Assembly (NCBI RefSeq): GCF_001941865.1
Contig: NZ_CP016162.1
Location: forward strand, 4,153,501-4,217,500
From: Pseudomonas alcaliphila JAB1
GTDB taxonomy: Bacteria; Pseudomonadota; Gammaproteobacteria; Pseudomonadales; Pseudomonadaceae
Length of the DNA: 64,000 nt
Direction of reading: 5' to 3'
The notes below the pieces were generated by a model. It was not told where the DNA came from and made no database searches. It saw only the letters and a program-made list of their open reading frames with translations. Below, in pieces: positions 56,638 through 64,000 of the stretch. Made by a program: the position numbers and the translations under genes. How positions within the stretch are numbered: position 1 is the stretch's first letter; each line of letters opens with the position of its first letter.

Positions 56638-56931
56638 ATGAAGCTTCGTCCTCTGCATGACCGCGTCGTGATCCGTCGCAGCGAAGAAGAGACCAAAACC
56701 GCAGGCGGCATCGTGCTGCCGGGTTCGGCCGCCGAGAAGCCGAACCAAGGTGAAATCGTTGCCGTCGGTACCGGTAAGGTTCTGGATAACGGCGAAGTCC
56801 GTCCGCTGGCCGTCAAGGTCGGTGACAAGGTGGTATTCGGCCCGTACTCCGGCAGCAACACCGTCAAAGTCGACGGCGAAGACCTGCTGGTAATGGGCGA
56901 GAACGAAATCCTCGCTGTCGTCGAAGCCTGA
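56638..56931 (+). CDS. groES: Co-chaperonin GroES
   Basis: The 97-residue protein starts [40 protein letters not shown], the mobile-loop region included. It caps GroEL rings. It is cotranscribed with groEL, 48 bases downstream, from a sigma-32 promoter. Confidence 0.99.
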   Translation: MKLRPLHDRVVIRRSEEETKTAGGIVLPGSAAEKPNQGEIVAVGTGKVLDNGEVRPLAVKVGDKVVFGPYSGSNTVKVDGEDLLVMGENEILAVVEA

Positions 56932-56967
56932 TTCCCACGAATCTCCGTTTAACCTTCAAGAATTTGA

Positions 56968-58626
<1,659 letters not shown>

Positions 58627-58654
58627 GCCACCCGGCTCCTTAGCAGTACCAAGA

Positions 58655-58682
58655 ACCCCGCGCCAGTCGCGGGGTTTTTTTT
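58655..58682 (+). terminator. Rho-independent terminator of groESL
   Basis: AACCCCGCG/CGCGGGGTT followed by T8. Confidence 0.92.
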
Positions 58683-58909
58683 GGCCTGCCATCCATGGCG
58701 GCCACCCTGAGGGCCGTCGCTACGCGACGTTAAAAATTTCTCCCGGAAATTTTTTATGCCCGACGAAAAGCGATACAGGCCGCAAAATCCGATCACATTA
58801 CCGATGGACTCGGGAACGTTGTTTGCTTATGTTTTGTTACAACCCTGAACGACGTAGTCCCCGTTCACGAGACGAGTGCTGCGCACACCTCCAATAGAAG
58901 AACAAAAAT

Positions 58910-59614
58910 ATGGCCCTTTGCAGTACGAACGAGATTCCTCAGCAGGTATTCCAATACTGGTGGCAACAGCAAGGTGATTGGGTCGAAGAGCCCAACGCTC
59001 GCCGCGGCGGCAAAAGTGGTGTGCAGCGCCTGCTGGATGAAACTGGCGTGCTCTACGCCAAGAAACAGATCGGCCATATCTACCGCAGCCTGCTGCACCC
59101 ACAGGGACGCCCGACCGTACTGCGCGAACGCAGTGCATTGCTGGCCCTGGACGCACTCGGCGTGCCCGTTCCCAAGCTGATCTACTGCGGCGTTGAACGC
59201 GACCCACAACAGGGCTGGCGGGGCCTGCTGGTGACCGCCGAGCTCGAAGGCTTCATGGACATCGAAAGCTGGTACGCCAAAGGCGGCCGCGAAGCCTGTG
59301 GCGAAACCGTACACACCGAGCTGCTGCAACTTGTTGGCGCGACTCTGGCGCGCATGCACCTGGGGCGCTGGCAGCACGGTTGCCTGTATGCCAAACATGT
59401 CTTCGTTAACCTTGCCGGCGAAACGCCGCAGGTTGCCCTGCTGGATCTGGAGAAAAGCCGTCGCCGCCTGACACGCGTCCAAGCTGCTCAGCACGACCTG
59501 CCTCAACTACGACGCCACAGCCCCTGGTCCGACGCCGACTGGCAGCAACTGCTGCAGGGCTATCGCCAGATCTTCGCCGATGGTGCCAAAGGCCTCGGCA
59601 CGGCTATTGCCTGA
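58910..59614 (+). CDS. InaA-type lipopolysaccharide kinase family protein
   Basis: In this 234-residue protein, GGKSGVQRLLDETGVLYAKKQIGHIYRSLLHP provides the kinase lysine region, LARMHLGRWQHGCLYAKHVFV near residue 148 the catalytic loop with His-Gly-x-Leu-x-x-x-His, and VALLDLEKSRRRLT the metal-binding Asp. The family includes WaaP-like inner-core heptose kinases and InaA, which is acid-inducible in enterics. The substrate here is not known. A good terminator follows at 59622-59650. Confidence 0.88.
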   Translation: MALCSTNEIPQQVFQYWWQQQGDWVEEPNARRGGKSGVQRLLDETGVLYAKKQIGHIYRSLLHPQGRPTVLRERSALLALDALGVPVPKLIYCGVERDPQQGWRGLLVTAELEGFMDIESWYAKGGREACGETVHTELLQLVGATLARMHLGRWQHGCLYAKHVFVNLAGETPQVALLDLEKSRRRLTRVQAAQHDLPQLRRHSPWSDADWQQLLQGYRQIFADGAKGLGTAIA

Positions 59615-59972
59615 ACAAACGACTGCCGGCCTAGGGCCGGCAGTGTTTTTCCCGCAACACCTCGTTCCATCCGCATCACCCCCACCAGGAAGTGGCTCTA
59701 CCTTGCACCTTTGCGCTGGGTAGCAAGCAGAGCTGCAGGCGACTGCAACTGCCAGGGCCGGCTGTTACAGGGGGCCTTAACGGGCACCTAAGGTTACGTC
59801 GATACGTTACCCGCAGCATTGTTGAACCAACCGACAAGGCCCGTGTCCCAGCACAGCCCCGGCTGGTGCCAGCTACGCGCTAAGACCGTTCGTCGCATGA
59901 GACGACGACAAGGCAATGGGTGATCTAGGTTTAGCGAACAGCGTTTGGCAGCGCTTTCAAGGGGTTAGCAAA
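59615..59972. other. Intergenic region with terminator, no gene recognised
   Basis: CTGCCGGCC/GGCCGGCAG with five T at 59622-59650 ends the kinase-like gene. The remaining 300 bases show no supported gene; a small RNA cannot be excluded. Confidence 0.5.
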
Positions 59973-60209
59973 ATGAAATTAGAAATAGCACGAGGTTTGT
60001 TCCTGGGCCTCGCCCTCAGCGTAACGGCAATCGCCGCCGCAGCCTGGCAGGAGCCCGGCCCACGCGTGCTGGAAGCGCAAGCCTGCACCGCCGCAGAGCC
60101 CTGCCCCACCGCGCCTTTGCGCAAGCAAGTGCAGCCCGCCGCCAAACCCGATGCCAACCTGCTGGTGCTGATGTTCGGCCTCAGTGGCGCGATGAAGGGC
60201 GAGCACTAA
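59973..60209 (+). CDS. Small exported protein of unknown function, 78 residues
   Basis: The start at 59973 has AAGGGG upstream. A signal-like N-terminus (MKLEIARGLFLGLALSVTAIAAAA) precedes a short alanine/proline-rich mature part with two cysteines. It is probably periplasmic. Family not recognised. Confidence 0.6.
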   Translation: MKLEIARGLFLGLALSVTAIAAAAWQEPGPRVLEAQACTAAEPCPTAPLRKQVQPAAKPDANLLVLMFGLSGAMKGEH

Positions 60210-60703
60210 GCCACACCCACGGTCACACCTCGCCAAGCGGGCCGACCTGCACCAGCAGGTGGCCCGCCAGGCGCTGCCTCTTGACGCTCATACCCGCGCA
60301 GCTCGACCACCCGTTCTGCTCCTCGATACTCTCATTACTCGCTCATGCCTCTGGCCCCACAGGCCACATCCTTGAAAATGCCCGCATAGTGGCGTTTTAG
60401 AGCCTCTCGTTCAGTTTTGATTCGGAGTATCGGCTCAATAAGAGCAAAAGCACCCTCTCCCCTAGCACCCGCCCTGCGCCCCAGCCCTTCGCAGAGCTCG
60501 GGGCGTTTCAGCGGGCGAAGCAGTGCTTCGCTGTCTCCGCTTACGCCCCGCAAGCGGGAGAGGGGAACTGATCGCGGGCCTGCAGCAATCTCAGCAGGCT
60601 TCCGAGATTTTCGCGGCTGAAGCCGCTCCTACAGATTTGGGTGGCTTCGGATCGCGGCTGAAGCCCCTCCTACAAGAGCGCGGCGATACCAGCGGCCTTG
60701 CCT
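60210..60703. other. Repeat-rich intergenic region
   Basis: It holds long-range arms CCCTCTCCC/GGGAGAGGG (60453-60461, 60556-60564), an inner GCGAAGCA-G-TGCTTCGC palindrome, and two GCGGCTGAAGC-CTCCTACA units near 60615-60675. These are REP-like chromosomal repeats. No supported gene. Confidence 0.6.
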
Positions 60704-61531
60704 TCACGCCCCCGCAATCAACCGCTCGATGATCTCCCGCCGCTCAGGATGCTCCGGCACCCGAATGCCAAACTCCTCGCGCAACACCCTCAGCACCTCA
60801 TCGACACTCTGCAACTGCACCCGCTCACTCGCCTGCCCCAGGCGATGGATGGCGAAGCTGCCGTTGTTCAGCGTCTTGCGCAGGCCGGTCCCGGTGCGAG
60901 CGGCGATCATCTGGCCGAGGAAGGGCGATTCCGGGTGGGTGCACACGTACCAGTTGCCCACCACGTAATCGATATCCGCCACCTTCTGCAGATCGAACAC
61001 GTACATCGCCCGCCAGCTACCCGCCACCAACGCGCGCAGGGTGTAGGTGCCGTCCACCAACGTCAGCCGATAGGGCTCATGCGGAGTGGTCTGCTCCGCC
61101 TCGCTGTCGAGCAGCAAGGGACCGGTCGGCACCATGCCGCCGAAGCCGACATCGGTGATGTAGCGCCCGCCATCGATGGTCACCAGCACCAGCATATGGG
61201 TGCGCGCCGGCAAAGCGTCTTCTGGCCCGCCCATGACCACGCGGCCGGTCAGCCCGCGCGCATCGAAGCCCAGCGCCTGCAACAGCAGCAGGTACAGGCG
61301 GTTGAGTTCGAAGCAGTAGCCGCCACGGCCCTGGCGTAGCAACTTGTCCTGGATCGCGGCGGGTTCGACCTCCACCGGCACGCGCAGCATGCTCGCCAGG
61401 GTTTCGAAGGGGAACTCGGCGGTGTGCCGCGCCTGCAGCTCGCGCAGGGTGTCGAGGGTCGGTGGTGGCGCCGACGAGTAACCCAGGCGCCCGAGGTACA
61501 TGTGTAGATCCAGCATGAATGGCTCGGTCAT
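60704..61531 (-). CDS. Arylamine N-acetyltransferase
   Basis: The ATG at 61531 gives MTEPFMLDLHMYLGRLGYS and 275 residues, the normal NAT length. The catalytic triad is visible: Cys in GRGGYCFELNRL near 70, His in ARTHMLVLV near 110 and Asp in ITDVGFGGM near 125. It transfers acetyl groups from acetyl-CoA to arylamines or hydrazines. It is divergent from the small lipoprotein gene. Confidence 0.95.
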   Translation of the reverse strand: MTEPFMLDLHMYLGRLGYSSAPPPTLDTLRELQARHTAEFPFETLASMLRVPVEVEPAAIQDKLLRQGRGGYCFELNRLYLLLLQALGFDARGLTGRVVMGGPEDALPARTHMLVLVTIDGGRYITDVGFGGMVPTGPLLLDSEAEQTTPHEPYRLTLVDGTYTLRALVAGSWRAMYVFDLQKVADIDYVVGNWYVCTHPESPFLGQMIAARTGTGLRKTLNNGSFAIHRLGQASERVQLQSVDEVLRVLREEFGIRVPEHPERREIIERLIAGA

Positions 61532-61707
61532 CGTGCATCTCCCTTTTCTACCTGCCGGCTGTTTTACCAGAGGGCGTGGATAGACGATATGCAAGGAGCC
61601 GCGTAGCGAGCTTGAATCAGCGCTTTCGGTTTGCGGCAGCCGGCACACACAAATCGACAGAAATGCGCCAATCTATCGCTCACCGCACGAGCTTGCCCGA
61701 GGACTCC

Positions 61708-61914
61708 ATGATGCATCTGCGCCGTTTCTGTACCCTTTCCCTGTTACTCACCCTGGGCGGCTGCGGCGCCGGTGAGACGGCCACCACGGCGACACTCCAG
61801 GCTGAGCAGGCCAAACAGGCTCAGCAGCAGATGGAGCAGCTCAAGCAGCAGATCGACCAGGCCAATGCGGCGAACACTCAGCGCCTGCAGGAGGCCATCG
61901 ATCAGGCGCAGTGA
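61708..61914 (+). CDS. Small lipoprotein with C-terminal coiled coil
   Basis: Start at 61708 (or 61711) gives 68 residues: MMHLRRFCTLSLLLTLGG-Cys lipobox, then a glutamine-rich heptad helix (QAEQAKQAQQQMEQLKQQIDQANAAN). It could be an outer-membrane tether or spacer. Function unknown. Followed by a terminator. Confidence 0.75.
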   Translation: MMHLRRFCTLSLLLTLGGCGAGETATTATLQAEQAKQAQQQMEQLKQQIDQANAANTQRLQEAIDQAQ

Positions 61915-61967
61915 ACGGCGTCTCCAGCGGAGCGCTGCTTGCAACGAGCAACGCGCCGCCTGACAAC

Positions 61968-61996
61968 AAAAAGGCCGATCTCTTGATCGGCCTTTT
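61968..61996. terminator. Hairpin terminator between convergent genes
   Basis: AAAAGGCCGATC/GATCGGCCTTTT, symmetric, serves the lipoprotein and dehydrogenase genes. Confidence 0.87.
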
Positions 61997-62016
61997 CGTT
62001 CAAAGCAGCAGCTCAC

Positions 62017-63513
62017 TCAGCCATTGCTGGGGAAGGCGAACTGCGCCGCTTCGTGGCTCTTGCGTGCCGGCCAGCGCTGGGTGATGGCCTTCTTGCGGGT
62101 GTAGAAGCGCACGCCATCCGGGCCATAGGCATGCAGGTCACCGAACAGCGAGCGCTTCCAGCCGCCGAAGCTGTGGTAAGCCACCGGTACCGGCAGCGGT
62201 ACGTTGACACCGACCATGCCGACTTCGATCTCGTCGCAGAACAGGCGCGCCGCTTCACCGTCACGGGTGAAGATGCAGGTGCCGTTGCCGTACTCGTGAT
62301 CGTTGATCAGTTGCATGGCTTCTTCCAGGCTGCCGACGCGAACGATGCACAGCACCGGGCCGAAGATCTCGTCGGTGTAGATGGTCATGTCCGGGGTCAC
62401 TCGGTCGAACAGGGTGCCGCCGACGAAGTAGCCGTTCTCGTTACCCGGCACCACCAGACCACGACCATCGACCACCAGCTTGGCGCCCTGCTCGACTCCG
62501 GCATCGATGTAGCCCTTGACCTTGTCACGCGCAGCAGCGGTGACCAGCGGGCCCATGTCCAGGCCGCAGGAGGTGCCGGCACCGATCTTCAGCGCCTGGA
62601 TCTGCGGGACGATCTTCTCGACCAGCGCATCGGCGATCTGGTCACCCACGCACACGGCCACGGAGATGGCCATGCAGCGCTCGCCGCAGGAACCGTAGGC
62701 CGCGCCCATCAGTGCGCTGACGGCGTTGTCCAGGTCGGCATCGGGCATCAGCACGGCGTGGTTCTTGGCGCCGCCGAGGGCCTGCACGCGTTTGCCGCGC
62801 TTGGTGCCTTCGCTGTAGATGTATTCGGCGATCGGGGTCGAGCCGACGAAGCTCAGGGCCTTGACCTCGGGCGCTTCGATCAGCGCATCGACCGCGTCCT
62901 TGTCACCGTTGACCACGTTCAGCACGCCCTTGGGCAGGCCGGCCTGGTTCAGCAGTTCGGCGATGAACAGGGTGGAGCTGGGGTCGCGCTCGGAGGGCTT
63001 CAAGATAAAGCAGTTGCCGCAGACGATGGCCAGCGGGTACATCCACAGCGGCACCATGGCCGGGAAGTTGAACGGGGTAATTCCTGCCACGACACCAATG
63101 GGTTGCAGGTCGGTCCAGGCGTCGATGTTCGGGCCGACGTTGCGGCTGTATTCGCCCTTGAGGAGTTCCGGGGCGGCGCAGGCGAATTCGACGTTCTCGA
63201 TGCCGCGCTTGAGTTCGCCGACGGCGTCCTCAATGGTCTTGCCGTGCTCGGCGCTGATCAGCGCGGCGATTTCGTTCTCGTTCTGCTCCAGCAGTTGCTT
63301 GAAGCGGAACATGATCTGCGCCCGCTTGGCCGGCGGGGTGTTGCGCCAGGCCGGGAAGGCGGCCTTGGCGGCATCGATGGCCAGTTGCATGGTGGCTCGG
63401 TCGGCCAGGCCGACGGCGCTGGTGGAGTCGCCGGTGGACGGGTTGTACACCGGGGCACTGCGACCGTTGCCGGCAACGCGCTCGCCGTTGATCAGGTGAG
63501 GGATATGGCTCAT
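62017..63513 (-). CDS. bauC: CoA-acylating (methyl)malonate-semialdehyde dehydrogenase
   Basis: The 498-residue protein has NAD-binding features ([40 protein letters not shown]), active cysteine in [11 protein letters not shown] near residue 285 and the MmsA-type C-terminus. It oxidises malonate semialdehyde or its methyl form to acyl-CoA. Since a transaminase of the beta-alanine type is its upstream neighbour on the same strand, the bauC role in beta-alanine catabolism is more likely than valine catabolism (mmsA). That choice is inference. Confidence 0.9.
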   Translation of the reverse strand: MSHIPHLINGERVAGNGRSAPVYNPSTGDSTSAVGLADRATMQLAIDAAKAAFPAWRNTPPAKRAQIMFRFKQLLEQNENEIAALISAEHGKTIEDAVGELKRGIENVEFACAAPELLKGEYSRNVGPNIDAWTDLQPIGVVAGITPFNFPAMVPLWMYPLAIVCGNCFILKPSERDPSSTLFIAELLNQAGLPKGVLNVVNGDKDAVDALIEAPEVKALSFVGSTPIAEYIYSEGTKRGKRVQALGGAKNHAVLMPDADLDNAVSALMGAAYGSCGERCMAISVAVCVGDQIADALVEKIVPQIQALKIGAGTSCGLDMGPLVTAAARDKVKGYIDAGVEQGAKLVVDGRGLVVPGNENGYFVGGTLFDRVTPDMTIYTDEIFGPVLCIVRVGSLEEAMQLINDHEYGNGTCIFTRDGEAARLFCDEIEVGMVGVNVPLPVPVAYHSFGGWKRSLFGDLHAYGPDGVRFYTRKKAITQRWPARKSHEAAQFAFPSNG

Positions 63514-63542
63514 GGGGAAGCTCCTAGACGTAATTACTGTGG

Positions 63543-63600
63543 GTAGGAGCCGGCTTGCCGGCGATCCGTTTTACAACATCGCCCGCAAGCGGGCTCCTAC
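63543..63600. repeat. REP-like inverted repeat of the GTAGGAGC family
   Basis: GTAGGAGCCGGCTTGCCGGC and its partner arm GCCCGCAAGCGGGCTCCTAC are imperfect reverse complements between the dehydrogenase and transaminase genes. Confidence 0.8.
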
Positions 63601-63620
63601 AGAAATGGGTGCGTTCGCTC

Positions 63621-64000
63621 TTAATCCAGCTTGTTCAGCACGTCGCCAACGGCGTTGAAGACACGATCGAGATCTTCCATCTTGGCGTTGAAGGTCGGGC
63701 CGAACTGCAGGGTGTCGCCACCGAAGCGTACGTAGAAACCGGCCTTCCACAGGGCCATGCCGGCCTCGAACGGACGGATCACCGCGTCGCCATCACGCGG
63801 AGCGATCTGCAGGGCGCCAGCCAGGCCGCAGTTGCGGATATCGATGATGTGCTTGGTGCCCTTCAGGCCATGCAGCGCAGCCTCGAACTTCGGCGCCAGC
63901 TCGGCGGACTGCTGGATCAGGTTCTCGCGCTTGAGCAGCTCCAGGGTGGCCAGGCCAGCGGCACAGGCCACCGGGTGCGCCGAGTAAGTGTAGCCATGGG
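63621..64000 (-). CDS. bauA: Beta-alanine/omega-amino acid:pyruvate transaminase (partial, 5' end outside window)
   Basis: The last 126 codons of a class III aminotransferase: HGYTYSAHPVACAAGLATLELLKRENLI, then DIRNCGLAGALQIAPRDG and FYVRFGGDTLQFGPTFNAK. The sequence HGYTYSAHPVAC immediately follows the active-site region of this class. With the malonate-semialdehyde dehydrogenase it would convert beta-alanine to acetyl-CoA. The active-site lysine lies outside the window. Confidence 0.88.
   Translation of the reverse strand, partial: HGYTYSAHPVACAAGLATLELLKRENLIQQSAELAPKFEAALHGLKGTKHIIDIRNCGLAGALQIAPRDGDAVIRPFEAGMALWKAGFYVRFGGDTLQFGPTFNAKMEDLDRVFNAVGDVLNKLD

Overview
The window reads as a gamma-proteobacterial chromosome of the genus Pseudomonas. 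The backbone is GC-rich, and its gene neighbourhoods are typical of pseudomonads: rplU-rpmA-obgE-proB, ispB, mqo, groES-groEL, a beta-alanine catabolic pair, MalT-type LuxR with DUF1302/DUF1329, and many 'GTAGGAGC' inverted repeats. The species cannot be fixed from sequence reading alone; no rRNA, tRNA or CRISPR array was seen.

Layout. 1-3419: most of a hybrid sensor kinase, cut by the window start. 3672-5139: two OmpA-type lipoproteins. 5204-5848: a metallo-beta-lactamase-fold hydrolase whose first codons come from a mobile element. 5782-22234: a 16.4-kb integrated element. 22288-38855: host genes, including a lipid or fatty-acid utilisation cluster (alpha/beta hydrolase, MalT-like regulator, DUF1329/DUF1302 pair, acyl-CoA ligase, thiolase), rsmC, and a manganese-riboswitch-controlled Gdt1-type transporter. 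38967-64000: housekeeping genes (peptidase, chemoreceptor, SRAP protein, acyltransferase, mqo, creA, proB, obgE, rpmA, rplU, ispB, fxsA, groESL, NAT) ending in a bauC/bauA-like pair.

The element is the novel part. It is bounded by a 16-bp direct repeat (5782-5797 and 22219-22234). It has split an ancestral AraC-regulator/hydrolase operon inside the hydrolase gene. It supplies a substitute 5' end for the hydrolase and leaves the original 25-codon 5' end stranded next to the AraC gene. It carries a border tyrosine integrase, a second tyrosine recombinase set among strong inverted repeats, an AlpA-like HTH protein, a plasmid-type RepA, and five iterons flanked by two DnaA-box-like sites. It could therefore replicate when excised.

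Its cargo looks like anti-phage or abortive-infection machinery: an AbiTii-domain protein; a three-gene operon of PIN-like nuclease, PD-(D/E)xK plus helical-repeat protein of 1,079 residues, and a 591-residue protein with a HEPN-like R-x4-H motif; and a translationally coupled pair of LA2681-type HEPN protein and DEDD exonuclease. A perfect LexA-type palindrome lies upstream of the three-gene operon, and an XRE regulator sits beside a self-complementary operator. The three-gene operon and the HEPN/exonuclease pair are the best candidates for undescribed systems. These functional calls rest on motifs and context, not on database searches.
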